Positions 1 through 8,554 are shown, counted from the first letter of the stretch. The stretch is 64,000 nt of DNA from Gryllotalpicola ginsengisoli DSM 22003 (GCF_000419445.1 NZ_AULK01000005.1:62001-126000), one strand, 5' to 3'. Notes: generated by a model not told the origin, from the sequence alone. A program made the numbers and translations.

Positions 1-288
1 CGCGTTCAGCTCGGCGTCGTCGGCGTCGGGCGAGGCCTGCTCGGCCGCCGAGAGCGCCGCCTCCGCGCCGTCCACCGTCACCGTCTCGCCGATGCGCGGA
101 TGATGCGCGAGCGCCTCGTCGATCTCGGCCTCGGTCAGCGGCGAGGCCGCCTCGAGGGCGTGGGCGACCAGCAGGTCGACCGACCCGTAGGGGGCCGCGG
201 CGAGCATCTCGTCGATCCAGCGGGCGACGTTCAGCGCGCGCGGCAGCACGGGCGCGAGTTCCTCGGCGGTGATGGGTGCCTGGGGCAA
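1..288 (-). CDS. uraD: OHCU decarboxylase, 3'-truncated by window edge
   Basis: Family role: decarboxylation of 2-oxo-4-hydroxy-4-carboxy-5-ureidoimidazoline to (S)-allantoin, the last step of urate oxidation. Reading the minus strand from a TTG at 288 gives an N-terminus with LPRALNVARW, then AAPYGSVDLLVAHA, then the family signature HHPRIGE and a following AAEQAS that corresponds to the SREQ region. The HPRIG motif with its catalytic histidine is the main support. The frame stays open to base 1, so the C-terminus is outside the window. A GAGGAAGG stretch about 8 nt upstream of the TTG is a reasonable ribosome site; no ATG precedes it in frame nearby. It fits with the allantoate and ureidoglycine genes at 0.9-3.4 kb. 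Divergent from the nucleotidyltransferase at 328. Confidence 0.8.
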   Translation of the reverse strand, partial: MPQAPITAEELAPVLPRALNVARWIDEMLAAAPYGSVDLLVAHALEAASPLTEAEIDEALAHHPRIGETVTVDGAEAALSAAEQASPDADDAELNA

Positions 289-327
289 TTCCCTAGCCTT
301 CCTCTCGATGCGGCTATAACTCTAACC

Positions 328-906
328 ATGGCCGCTCTCACCCCCGCGGCCGGCCTCGTGCTCGCGGCCGGCGCCGGCACCCGCTACGGAGTGCCGAAGG
401 CGCTCGCCCGCGCCGCCGACGGCACCCCGTGGCTCGCGCTCGCGGTCGAACGGATGCGGGAGGCCGGGCTCGCCCGCGTCACGGTGGTGCTCGGCGCCGC
501 GGCCGAGGAGGCCCGGCCGCTCGTGCCCGCAGCCGCCGGCGTCGACGTCGTCGTCGCCGAGCACTGGGCCGAGGGCATGGGCGCCTCCCTGCGCGCGGGG
601 ATGCGCCGCCTCGAGGCATCCGCCCCACCCGGTCTGCTCGCCGCGGCGATCACGCTCGTCGACCTGCCCGAACTGCCCGTCGCCGTGCTGCGCCGCCTGC
701 TCGACGGGGCCGGCGCGACCACGCTGCGCCGGGCGTCGTACTCCGGGCGGCCGGGGCACCCGGTGGTGGTGGGGCGGCAGCACTGGGCCGACTTCGCCGG
801 CAGCCTGCACGGCGACACGGGCGGCCGGGGGTGGCTCGACGCGCACGGCGTGCGGCCGGTCGAGTGCGGCGACCTGTGGTCGGGCCGCGACGTCGACACC
901 CGCTGA
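328..906 (+). CDS. MobA/MocA-like nucleotidyltransferase
   Basis: A 192-residue NTP-transferase. The nucleotide-binding motif LAAGAGTRYG sits at residues 12-21 with PKAL at 23-26, and a TLVDLPE segment supplies the usual metal-binding aspartate. The family transfers CMP or GMP to molybdopterin (MocA/MobA); length matches stand-alone MocA proteins. I chose the ATG at 328 because homologous proteins begin shortly before the LAAG motif; the frame is open further upstream (ATG at 100) but that stretch is antisense to uraD and has no matching sequence character. Context with purine catabolism suggests it makes molybdopterin cytosine dinucleotide for a xanthine dehydrogenase encoded outside the window. 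That assignment is inference. Confidence 0.8.
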   Translation: MAALTPAAGLVLAAGAGTRYGVPKALARAADGTPWLALAVERMREAGLARVTVVLGAAAEEARPLVPAAAGVDVVVAEHWAEGMGASLRAGMRRLEASAPPGLLAAAITLVDLPELPVAVLRRLLDGAGATTLRRASYSGRPGHPVVVGRQHWADFAGSLHGDTGGRGWLDAHGVRPVECGDLWSGRDVDTR

Positions 907-937
907 TCGCGCCCGCGCCGCCTGCGCCGCCGCCCGC

Positions 938-2203
938 TCAGGAGCGCGCCGCGTACCGCTCGGCGACCGCGCGCACCGCGGCGGTGAACGCGTCGAGCGC
1001 GAGCGCCACGTCGCCGGTGGAGACCGTCTCGTCCGGGCTGTGGCTGACCCCCTGGTTGCCGCAGCGCACGAACAACATGCCCACCTCCGCGACGCCCGCG
1101 ACCGCCATCGCGTCGTGCCCGGCCCGCGACCACAGCGTGAGCGGGTCGTCGCCGCAGGCCGCACGGATGCCTTCTTCCACAGCCTGCTGCAACCAGTCCG
1201 CGCACTGCACGGCGTCGGCGCGGTAGGTCTCCTGCGCGGACCACTCGAGGTCGCGCAGCGCGGTGATCTGGTCGGCCGCCTCCTGGATGCGGCCCCACGC
1301 GTCGTCGCGGTCGGCGTCGAACTCGGCGCGCAGGTCGAGGCTCAGCTCGACCCTGCCGGGGATCACGTTCACGCCGCCGGGGTACGCGTGCATGCGGCCC
1401 ACCGTCGCGATGACGTCGAGCTCCTGCCCGATCCGCTCGATCTCGACCACCAGCTCGCTGGCGCCGACGAGGGCGTCGCGCCGCAGCTCGTACGGCGTGC
1501 CGCCCGCGTGCCCCGCACGGCCGGTCACGGTCAGGGCGAAGCGCCGCGCCCCCGCGATCGACGAGACGACCGCGAGCGGCTGGCCAGCCTGTTCGAGGAA
1601 CGGCCCCTGCTCGATGTGCGCCTCGAGATAGGCCACGAGGTCTTTCGGCTCGCGGGCCGCGTCGGGGAGGCGGCGCGGGTCGAGTCCGAAGCGCTCGAAG
1701 GCGGTGCGCAGGCTGATGCCGGAGGCATCCGTGCAGTCCCACCAGGCGTCGTCCCAGGAGCCGGCGAGCGCGCGCGACCCCGAGAGCGCGGTGCCGAAGC
1801 GGGTGCCCTCCTCGTCGCCGAACGCCACGACCTCGAGGGCGAACGGCAGCACACCGGGGGCCGCGCGCGCGGCGACCTCGATGGCCAGCAGCACGCCGAG
1901 CGGGCCGTCGTAGCGCCCGGCGTCGGGCACCGTGTCGATGTGGGAGCCGAGCAGCAGCGCCGGCAGCTCGGGGCCGGCGCCCTCGATGCGGCCGCATACG
2001 TTGCCGGCCGCATCGGTCCACACCGCGAGGCCCGCCTCGTGCATCCACCCGGCCACCAGCTTGGCGGCGCGACGGTGCTCCTCGGTGAGGTGGGTGCGGG
2101 TCAGGGCGCCCGGGGTCTCGCTGATCGCGCCGAGCGCGTCGGCACGGGCCATGATGCGCCGGGCCGCCTGCGCCGTCTCGGCCGACTGTGACGCGCCGTT
2201 CAT
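938..2203 (-). CDS. allC: Allantoate amidohydrolase (M20 family)
   Basis: A 421-residue M20/M28-type metallo-amidohydrolase of the hydantoinase/carbamoylase class, which releases ammonia and CO2 from allantoate to give ureidoglycine. Metal-ligand motifs are visible: GSHIDTV with H88, GRYDG with D99, the DEEGTRF acid pair at E131-E132, and AHIEQGP further on. The HSPDE motif near the C-terminus is also typical. The ATG at 2203 overlaps the pucG stop by four bases (ATGA), so the two are translationally coupled and this is the last gene of the operon. Ureidoglycolate- or N-carbamoyl-beta-alanine-specific relatives share these motifs; the pairing with PucG is what favours allantoate. Confidence 0.87.
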   Translation of the reverse strand: MNGASQSAETAQAARRIMARADALGAISETPGALTRTHLTEEHRRAAKLVAGWMHEAGLAVWTDAAGNVCGRIEGAGPELPALLLGSHIDTVPDAGRYDGPLGVLLAIEVAARAAPGVLPFALEVVAFGDEEGTRFGTALSGSRALAGSWDDAWWDCTDASGISLRTAFERFGLDPRRLPDAAREPKDLVAYLEAHIEQGPFLEQAGQPLAVVSSIAGARRFALTVTGRAGHAGGTPYELRRDALVGASELVVEIERIGQELDVIATVGRMHAYPGGVNVIPGRVELSLDLRAEFDADRDDAWGRIQEAADQITALRDLEWSAQETYRADAVQCADWLQQAVEEGIRAACGDDPLTLWSRAGHDAMAVAGVAEVGMLFVRCGNQGVSHSPDETVSTGDVALALDAFTAAVRAVAERYAARS

Positions 2204-3423
2204 GCCGCCACAGCGTAGCGGGCCTGCGCGGCCGCCACCCCGCCACCGTGAGGCACCGGCACGCCGGCCTGCCGCAGCACCTGCTCGAGCGCGGCGAGCG
2301 TGGTCAGCACGGCGTCGCGGCGGGCGTTGTAGCCCATCACGCCGATGCGCCAGATGCGGCCGTGCAGCGGCCCGAAGGAGGTGCCGATCTCGATCGCGTA
2401 GTCGGTGAGCAGCCCGCCGCGCACCGCCTCGCCGTCGACGCCTGCGGGGATGAACACGCCGATCACGTTGTTCATGCGGTGCTGTTGGTCGCCGAAGAGC
2501 CGTAAGCCCAGCCCCTCGAGCCCGGCGGCCATCGCCGCCCCGTGCAGTTCGTGCCGGGCCACCGCGGCGTCCATGCCCTCCTCGACGAGCAGCCGCGCGC
2601 ACTCGCGGGCCGCGTACAGCATCGAGGTCGCCTCCGTGTGGTGGTTGAGCCGCTTCGGCCCCCAGTACTCGAGGATCTGCCCGAGGTCGAAGTAGTTGGA
2701 GCGGATCGGGTGCGCCGACACCGGCGAGTCGGCCTCACGCAGCCCCGCTTCGATGCTCGTACGCGCCCGGATCACCTCCACGGCGCGCGGCGAGAGCGTG
2801 ATCGGGCTCGACCCGCTCGGGCCGGCGAGGCACTTCTGCAGGCCTGCGGTGGCGGCGTCGACGCCCCACGCGTCCGCCTCGAACACGTTGCCGCCGAGCG
2901 ACGCGGTGACGTCGGTGTAGAACAGCACGTCGCGCTCGCGGCAGGCCGCGCCGATGTCGGCGAGCGGCTGGGCGACGGTCGTCGAGGTGTCGCCGTGCAC
3001 GAGGGCGAGCAGCTTCGGCCGCACCCGGTCGAGCGCCGCGATCACCTCATCGGGCGGGAATACCTCACCCCATTCGCGCTCGATGACATGCACCTCCGCC
3101 CCGCACCGCTCGGCGATCTCGCGCAGCAGGTGCCCGAAGCGGCCGAAGACCGGCACGAGCACCCGGTCGCCGGGAGTGATGAGCGACACGAGTGCGGCCT
3201 CGATGCCGGCGCGCGAGGTGCCGTCGACGAGCAGGGTGGCGTCGTTCCCCGTGCGGAACACCTCGCGGTACAGCTGCTGCGTCTCGGCCATATACGCGGT
3301 CATCGCCGGGTCGTACTGCCCCACGAGCGCCGCCGACATGGCGCGCAGCACGCGGGGGTCGGCGGTGATGGGTCCCGGCCCCATCAGCAGACGGTGGGGC
3401 GGGTGGATCGGCTGGGCGGGCAT
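2200..3423 (-). CDS. pucG: (S)-ureidoglycine-glyoxylate aminotransferase
   Basis: A 407-residue class V aminotransferase. It carries MGPGPIT at the N-terminus, VDGTSRAGIEA around residue 67, HGDTSTT at 143-149, the PLP-contacting aspartate D171 in YTDVTAS, and the Schiff-base lysine K197 in GLQKCLAGPSG. The HGDTSTT plus QKCLAGP combination is characteristic of PucG and alanine-glyoxylate aminotransferases. PucG moves the amino group of ureidoglycine to glyoxylate, giving glycine and oxalurate. It lies 15 nt after the amidase gene and overlaps allC by four bases. Alanine- or serine-glyoxylate transaminase is the alternative, but the adjoining allC and uraD support the ureide role. Confidence 0.88.
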   Translation of the reverse strand: MPAQPIHPPHRLLMGPGPITADPRVLRAMSAALVGQYDPAMTAYMAETQQLYREVFRTGNDATLLVDGTSRAGIEAALVSLITPGDRVLVPVFGRFGHLLREIAERCGAEVHVIEREWGEVFPPDEVIAALDRVRPKLLALVHGDTSTTVAQPLADIGAACRERDVLFYTDVTASLGGNVFEADAWGVDAATAGLQKCLAGPSGSSPITLSPRAVEVIRARTSIEAGLREADSPVSAHPIRSNYFDLGQILEYWGPKRLNHHTEATSMLYAARECARLLVEEGMDAAVARHELHGAAMAAGLEGLGLRLFGDQQHRMNNVIGVFIPAGVDGEAVRGGLLTDYAIEIGTSFGPLHGRIWRIGVMGYNARRDAVLTTLAALEQVLRQAGVPVPHGGGVAAAQARYAVAA

Positions 3424-3438
3424 GTTTCACTCCGGGGT

Positions 3439-4626
3439 TCAGGTCAGGCGGGCGGCGACGGATGCGGCGAGCAGGGCGAGCGCGACGTCGGTGCTGCGCT
3501 CGCCCACGAAGCTCACGCCCAGCGGCCCTGCGGGCAGGGAGATCAGCGGGGCGGAGACGGCCGGGCGGCCGGTGAGGCCCGCGAGGCAGGTCAGCCGCAG
3601 GGTGGCGGTGCGCACGACCTCGAGCGACGCCGCGGGCGCATCGGCGGCGGGCGCCGGCGAGGAGGCCGACGGCAGCAGCAGCACCCGGCCCGCGGCATCC
3701 GTCTCGACGCGTTCGCGCCAGCGGGCGATCTCCTCGCGCGCCTCGGACGCCTCGCCCGCCGTCACCCGCGAGGCGGCGGCGAAGCGCGCGGCGATCTCGG
3801 CCCCGAGCGCGTCGGGGTGCGCCTCGATCCACGCGCCGTGGCTGAGCCACGCCTCGCGGCTCTGGGTGATGCGGAACAGCTCGCGCAGCTCGTCGAGGTC
3901 GCCGGGCTCGAAGGCCTCGTCGACGGCGAAACCCGCGGCGATCATCGCGTCGACCGTACGGCGGAACGCGCGCTCGACGTGCGGTTCGAGCCCGGCCGTG
4001 CCGAGGTCGACGATCGCGAAGCGCACGTCGCCGCCGTGCTGCGGCGCGTCCGCGAGCCCCGCCCGGGCGGCCGCGGCGAGCGTGTCGGCGTCGCGCGTCA
4101 GCCAGCCCACCGTGTCGTAGCTCGGTGCGAGCGGCAGCACGCCGTCGACCGGCACGGCGCCGTGCGTGGTGCGCAGCCCCCACAGGCCCTGGTACGAGGC
4201 GGGCACCCTGATGGAGCCGCCCGTGTCGGTGCCGAGCCCGATCGTCGCCGGCCCGAGCGCGACGGCCGAGGCGGGTCCGCTCGACGAGCCGCCCGGCAGG
4301 CCGCCGGGCACGGCCGGATTCGGCGGGGTGCCGTAGTGCTCGTTGCGCCCGGCCACCGAGTACGCGAACTCGTCGGTCTGGGCGATGCCGACCACGTCGG
4401 CGCCGGCGTCGAGCAGGGCGGTGACGGCCGGCGCGGTGGCCGCGGCCGGCGCCTGCTCGGCGAGGAACGCGGGCACTCCCCCGCCCACCCGGTGCCCCGC
4501 GACGGCGAAGAGGTCTTTGACGGCGACGGTGTGCCCGCTGAGCGGGCCGCCGCGCACCCCGGCGACCAGCGGGTCGCCGGTCTCTCGCCACACCCTGGGG
4601 TCGGGCCCGCGGTCCGGGTGGGTCAT
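3439..4626 (-). CDS. Amidase-signature hydrolase
   Basis: A 395-residue amidase-signature enzyme. The Ser-cisSer-Lys triad is visible: K37 in AVKDLF, the GGSSSG stretch at residues 112-117, and nucleophile S138 in TDTGGSIRVPAS. It is shorter than most members (about 450-500) and has a compact, Ala-rich C-terminus. The ATG at 4626 overlaps the stop of the upstream formamidase-like gene (ATGA). Placement directly before pucG in a ureide operon suggests it hydrolyses an acyl-urea or amide product, possibly oxalurate; allophanate hydrolase is a related enzyme of this fold. Substrate is inference only. Confidence 0.85.
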   Translation of the reverse strand: MTHPDRGPDPRVWRETGDPLVAGVRGGPLSGHTVAVKDLFAVAGHRVGGGVPAFLAEQAPAAATAPAVTALLDAGADVVGIAQTDEFAYSVAGRNEHYGTPPNPAVPGGLPGGSSSGPASAVALGPATIGLGTDTGGSIRVPASYQGLWGLRTTHGAVPVDGVLPLAPSYDTVGWLTRDADTLAAAARAGLADAPQHGGDVRFAIVDLGTAGLEPHVERAFRRTVDAMIAAGFAVDEAFEPGDLDELRELFRITQSREAWLSHGAWIEAHPDALGAEIAARFAAASRVTAGEASEAREEIARWRERVETDAAGRVLLLPSASSPAPAADAPAASLEVVRTATLRLTCLAGLTGRPAVSAPLISLPAGPLGVSFVGERSTDVALALLAASVAARLT

Positions 4627-5684
4627 GCGAAGTCCGCCTTCCTGATCCGGGCGTGCACGCCGGTCACCCGGTCGACGACCTGGGAGATGTCGAAGTCGGT
4701 CGCCGCCGAGAGATACGCGAGCGCGTGCGCCCGGTCCATGCCGTAGCGCGCCTCGAGCAGTGCGATCGCCGCGCGCACCGCCTTCTTCATCGCCTCGCGC
4801 AGGTCGACGTCGAGCCCGGTCGGCACGAGGTACTCCTCGGTCTCGACCAGCGGACCGACGACGTGGCCGAAGGCGGCGGCCGCGGCATCCGCTCGCACCA
4901 GCTCGAAGCGCAGCGTGAGTCGCAGCGACGCCTCGACGGCGGTCAGCGCCACCTCGCCATCGCCCTGCGCGAAGTGCGGGTCGCCGACATAGGCGAGCGC
5001 GCCCGGCACCTGCACCGGCAGGTAGACGGATGCCCCGGCCACCAGCAGCCGGATGTCGAGGTTCCCTCCGAACAGCCCGGGAGGCACCGAGTGCGGGCGT
5101 TCCGTGCCGGCCGCAGCCACCCCGACGATGCCCGGGAACGGCGCCGCGGGGAAGCGCACGGACTCCTCCGCGCCCGCCGACCGGGCCATGGTGATGGTGC
5201 CGCCGTCGAGCGCGGCGAAGATCGAGACCGTCTCGCGCCCCTCGGGGAACTCGCCGGGCAGCGCCCCGCGCCCGTGCCGGCTGGAGACGATGCCGTACGG
5301 CACCCGCGGCAGCGCCTCCAGCACGGTGACCTTGAGCAGGTCGCCGGGGCGGGCGCCGCGCACGGCGATGGGCCCGGTGACCACGTGCGGCCCGTCCGTG
5401 TCGGCGTCGCGCGGGTACTCGCTCGCGGCGAGCGCGACCGCGTCGGCGAGCACCGCCTCGGGCGGCACTCCGTGGCGGGCGAAGAAGGCGCGCGGGTCGC
5501 GGCCCTGGTCTTCGAGCAGCCCCTCGTGGCTGATCGTGTCGACCGTGACCTCGGCGCCCGGCTCGACCTCGAGCACCGGGTCGTCGGCGCCGCACGGCAG
5601 CCGGCCCCAGAGCACGTTGCCGGCCTCGGCGCTCAGGTAGATGCCGGCGCGGATGGGCCCGGCGCCGGGCTGCAAGGCGCGCAT
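4623..5684 (-). CDS. Acetamidase/formamidase family protein
   Basis: A 353-residue FmdA/AmdA-family hydrolase, a beta-rich metal-dependent enzyme that releases ammonia from short amides. Supporting segments are VTGPIAVRGARPGDLLKVTV near residue 100, GGNLDIR in the middle, YVGDPHFAQGDGEV, and a C-terminal region ending YLSAATDFDISQVVD, all typical of this family. A strong GGGAGGGG ribosome site lies 4 nt before the ATG at 5684, marking it as the first gene of the operon formamidase-like, amidase, pucG, allC. The true substrate is unknown; formamide or another small amide arising from ureide breakdown is likely. Confidence 0.87.
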   Translation of the reverse strand: MRALQPGAGPIRAGIYLSAEAGNVLWGRLPCGADDPVLEVEPGAEVTVDTISHEGLLEDQGRDPRAFFARHGVPPEAVLADAVALAASEYPRDADTDGPHVVTGPIAVRGARPGDLLKVTVLEALPRVPYGIVSSRHGRGALPGEFPEGRETVSIFAALDGGTITMARSAGAEESVRFPAAPFPGIVGVAAAGTERPHSVPPGLFGGNLDIRLLVAGASVYLPVQVPGALAYVGDPHFAQGDGEVALTAVEASLRLTLRFELVRADAAAAAFGHVVGPLVETEEYLVPTGLDVDLREAMKKAVRAAIALLEARYGMDRAHALAYLSAATDFDISQVVDRVTGVHARIRKADFA

Positions 5685-5810
5685 CGCACCCCTCCCCTCG
5701 GTTCAGGCCAGGTTATCGAGGAGCCGGGGCGCGAGCCATCCGTCGCCGCCGCCCACGCGGCCTGAGCCGACACGGATGCCGCCCGCATCCGCCCGTCGTA
5801 CCCTGCTGCC

Positions 5811-6131
5811 ATGGCGTGGTGGAGCAGACGACCCCGGCCCGCGCGACCCGCGGGGCCGCCCGTGGGCCTCGGCGTGCTCGTCGCGGTGACGAGCCCCGAC
5901 GGCGTCTCCGACGCCTGGTACGGCGAGCCGGTCGGCGTCGTGGTGCAGGGCGGCGTGAACGAGATCTACGGCTACCCGGGGGTCGCGACACCGCGGTTCT
6001 GGACCGTCGCGTTCGACGACCTCGCCTACATGGTCGACGGCCGCGGCCCGTTCGAGAAGGCGAACGTGCCCGAGTGGCGGCTGCGCGTGCTCGAGCCCGA
6101 GGCAGCCGAGGGCCCGCAGCCGGAGCCCTGA
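5811..6131 (+). CDS. Uncharacterised 106-residue protein
   Basis: No family recognised. The middle reads as a real folded domain, with DAWYGEPVGVVV, GGVNEIYGYP, FWTVAFDDLAYMVDG and PEWRLRVLEPE, after a basic, proline-rich N-terminus (WWSRRPRPARP). No signal peptide or membrane segment. Codon third positions are strongly GC, as in neighbouring genes. An ATG start at 5811 is preceded by CCTGCTGCC with no good ribosome site, so the transcript may be leaderless or the start slightly off. It stands alone between the ureide operon (divergent) and the MFS operon (convergent). Confidence 0.6.
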   Translation: MAWWSRRPRPARPAGPPVGLGVLVAVTSPDGVSDAWYGEPVGVVVQGGVNEIYGYPGVATPRFWTVAFDDLAYMVDGRGPFEKANVPEWRLRVLEPEAAEGPQPEP

Positions 6132-6167
6132 GCAGCCCGGAGCCAGGCGCCCCGGCGCTCGGCCGGC

Positions 6168-6737
6168 TCAGCGCGCGGCGAGCAGCTCCAGCACCTCGGC
6201 GGTCGTGCCGAGTTCGCCCAGCTTCGGGAGCTGGTGCGTCACGGACGCCTCGTGGGCCTCGGCGCTCGAATCGGTCATCGCGTCGGTGACGAAGGCCACG
6301 TCGTAGCCGAGCTCGTAGGCTGAGCGGGCGGTCGACTCGACGCCCGAGGTCGTGGCGACGCCGGTGAGCACGATCTGGTCGACGCCGGCCGCCTGCAGCT
6401 TCTCGTGCAGATCGGTGGAGAGGAACGCGCCCAGCGTGCGCTTGGTGACGGTGATGTCGCTCGGCTGCTGGTTCAACTCGGGCACCAGCTTCGTCGCCTC
6501 CGGCGGCAGGGTGCGCGCCCCGACCTGGCCCGACGCCTTGCTGCGCTCGGTGCGCCCCGGCGCGGACCCGTCGACGTTGACGAGCACGACGGGCAGGCCC
6601 TTGGCGCGGAACGCCTCGGCGAGCCGGGCGGAGTTCGCGATGATCTGCTCCATCGGGTGCGCGCAGGGGATGCCGACGATCCCGGTCTGCAGGTCGATGA
6701 CGACGAGGGCGGGCTTGGTGTCGAGCTCGATGCTCAT
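6168..6737 (-). CDS. Isochorismatase-fold hydrolase lacking the catalytic Cys
   Basis: A 189-residue isochorismatase/nicotinamidase-fold protein. D15 (ALVVIDLQ) and K99 (TVTKR) match two members of the usual Asp-Lys-Cys triad. The nucleophile position is glycine: the strand normally reading GVATxxCV is GVATTSGVESTAR, with G132 in place of Cys. The same substitution occurs in true isochorismatases, which hydrolyse a vinyl ether and need no thiol, so activity is possible but amidase chemistry is unlikely. The ATG overlaps the stop of the MFS gene (ATGA), making it the third gene of a marR-MFS-hydrolase operon. Likely a partner in handling a small aromatic or drug-like compound; this is inference. 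Confidence 0.87.
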   Translation of the reverse strand: MSIELDTKPALVVIDLQTGIVGIPCAHPMEQIIANSARLAEAFRAKGLPVVLVNVDGSAPGRTERSKASGQVGARTLPPEATKLVPELNQQPSDITVTKRTLGAFLSTDLHEKLQAAGVDQIVLTGVATTSGVESTARSAYELGYDVAFVTDAMTDSSAEAHEASVTHQLPKLGELGTTAEVLELLAAR

Positions 6738-8554
6738 GCGTTCTCCTTTTCGAGGGGTGCGGGGGCGGCGGATGCCGGGCGCGTCTGCTCGCTGTCGACG
6801 ACGCCGGTGCCGCGCAGCGCGGAGGCCGCGGCGGACAGCAGCGCGATGGCGGCGGACACGGAGAAGACGACGACGAGGCCGTCGTGGAACGGGCCCGAGA
6901 TGAGGTTCGGGAAGAAGGTGTGACCGGTCAGCACGCGCTGCGCCGCCTGGGGCAGCCCGGCGAGCGCGTGATAGCTCTCGAGCAGGTACTCGATCGGGTT
7001 CACCCCGAGCATCGCGGCGAACAGCGAGGACACCGGCGGCAGCTCGCCGATCTGCGCCGCGACCGTGTGCGGCACGCCGTGCGCGGTCAGCCCCTGCGTG
7101 AGCGTGTGCGGCAGGGTGCTCGCGAGCCCCGTGATCATCAGCGAGAAGAACACGCCGATCGACAGCGAGGTGCCCGAGTTCTGGAAGGTGGCGCGCATGC
7201 CGCTCGCGACGCCGCGGTAGCGGGCCGGCACCGCGCTCATGATCGCCGCCGAGTTCGGCGCGGAGTACATGCCCATGCCGATCCCGTTGAGGGCCAGCAG
7301 CGCCGCGAACAGCCAGTACGGGAAGTCGACGGGCAGGAAGATCAATCCCACGAACGACAAGCCGAAGACCACCATCCCCGCGGTGGCGAACAGCCGCGCG
7401 CCGAGGCGGTCGGAGAGCGCCCCCGAGATCGGGCCGGCGATGAGGAACCCGCAGGTCAGCGGCAGCATCAGGATGCCGGCCCACAGCGGCGTGGACTCGT
7501 ACGAGTAGCCGTGCAGCGGCAGCCAGATGCCCTGCAACCAGATCACGAGCATGAACTGCAGCCCGCCCTGCGCGAGGCTGCCGCCGAATCGGGTCGCGTT
7601 GCCGAACGCGAAGGCGCGGATCTTGAAGAGCCGCAGTTCGAACATCGGATCGTCCACCCGCAGCTCCACCCACACGAACGCGGCGAGCAGCAGCACTCCG
7701 CCGACCAGCCCGGCATCGACCCAGGGGTTGGTCCACCCCATGGTCTGCCCGCCGTACGGCTGCAGCCCGAAGGTGATCGCGACGAGCACGGCCGACAACC
7801 CGACGGCGAAGGTCAGGTTGCCCCACCAGTCCATGCGCGACGGATGCCGCACGCCGTTGTCGCGCAGCATGAAGTACGCCCACAGGGTGCCGACGATGCC
7901 CACCGGCACGTTCACCCAGAACACGCTGCGCCAGTCCCAGGCGGCCAGCAGCCCGCCCGCGGTGAGCCCGATGAACATGCCCGCGAGCCCCGCGACCTGG
8001 TTGATGCCGAGCGCGAAGCCGCGGCGCTCGCGCGGGAACGCGTCGGTGAGGATCGCCTGCGAGTTGGCGGTCAGCATCGACCCTCCGAAGGCCTGCAGCA
8101 GGCGCCATCCGATCAACCAGAGCGCCGCGGGCTCGCCGTGGAACGGGTCGAACGACAGCAGCACGCTCGCGACCGTGAAGACGAGGAAGCCGAGGTTGTA
8201 GATGCGCACCCGGCCGAACATGTCGCCGAACTTGCCGACCGCGACGACGAGCACCGACTGCACGAGCCGGTAGCCCATGATCATCCACAGCAGGTAGACG
8301 ATGTTGGCCGGCGCCAGCGGGTCGAGCTTGATGCCGGTGAAGATCGCGGGCAGCGAGATGAGCACGATCGAGCCGTCCAGGCTCGACATGAACACCGCCA
8401 TGGTCGTGTTCGTGAGCGCGACCCACCGGTACCTGTCGCGCCCGCCGGTCGACTCACGGCGCAGCCGACTCTGCCCGCTGGTCGACTCACGGCGCAGCCG
8501 ACTCTGCCCGCTGGTCGACTCACGGCGCAGCCGTGAATGGAGACCCCCGCTCAC
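6734..8554 (-). CDS. MFS exporter, DHA2 (EmrB/QacA) type
   Basis: A 606-residue major facilitator with about 14 hydrophobic segments. The first segment holds FMSSLDGSIVLISLPAI, matching the DHA2 motif LDxTIVNVALP, followed by WMIMGYRLVQS and VGKFGDMFGRVRIYN (motif A, loop 2-3). Antiporter motif C may be LGINQVAGLAGMFIG. Drug:proton export from the cytoplasm is the expected role. The start GTG at 8554 overlaps the marR stop (GTGA). The first 38 residues are an in-frame tandem repeat (SRLRRESTSGQ, three times) absent from normal relatives and encoded by a 33-bp DNA repeat, so the native protein may once have started further in. No alternative start lies between the repeat and the first membrane segment. 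Confidence 0.9.
   Translation of the reverse strand: MSGGLHSRLRRESTSGQSRLRRESTSGQSRLRRESTGGRDRYRWVALTNTTMAVFMSSLDGSIVLISLPAIFTGIKLDPLAPANIVYLLWMIMGYRLVQSVLVVAVGKFGDMFGRVRIYNLGFLVFTVASVLLSFDPFHGEPAALWLIGWRLLQAFGGSMLTANSQAILTDAFPRERRGFALGINQVAGLAGMFIGLTAGGLLAAWDWRSVFWVNVPVGIVGTLWAYFMLRDNGVRHPSRMDWWGNLTFAVGLSAVLVAITFGLQPYGGQTMGWTNPWVDAGLVGGVLLLAAFVWVELRVDDPMFELRLFKIRAFAFGNATRFGGSLAQGGLQFMLVIWLQGIWLPLHGYSYESTPLWAGILMLPLTCGFLIAGPISGALSDRLGARLFATAGMVVFGLSFVGLIFLPVDFPYWLFAALLALNGIGMGMYSAPNSAAIMSAVPARYRGVASGMRATFQNSGTSLSIGVFFSLMITGLASTLPHTLTQGLTAHGVPHTVAAQIGELPPVSSLFAAMLGVNPIEYLLESYHALAGLPQAAQRVLTGHTFFPNLISGPFHDGLVVVFSVSAAIALLSAAASALRGTGVVDSEQTRPASAAPAPLEKENA
8447..8542 (-). repeat. 33-bp tandem repeat with REP-like end, inside MFS 5' end
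   Basis: Three copies of a 33-bp unit begin at 8447, 8480 and 8513; the third stops after 21 bases. Each contains GGTCGACTCACGGC. The third copy continues into CCGTGAATGGAG, so on the minus strand it reads CTCCATTC, a hairpin ACGGC-TGC-GCCGT, then GAGTCGACC. The same arrangement occurs twice in the YgfZ gene near 26.6 kb. Because 33 is a multiple of three the MFS frame is kept. Confidence 0.85.

Noticed and set aside
2542-4746. Long open frame of over 700 codons on the plus strand
   Set aside because: Antisense to pucG, the amidase and the formamidase-like gene. High GC removes stops in the opposite frames; the product is Arg/Gly/His-rich with no motif.
8447-8533. CRISPR-like array
   Set aside because: Direct 33-bp tandem units without spacers, inside a coding frame, with no cas genes.
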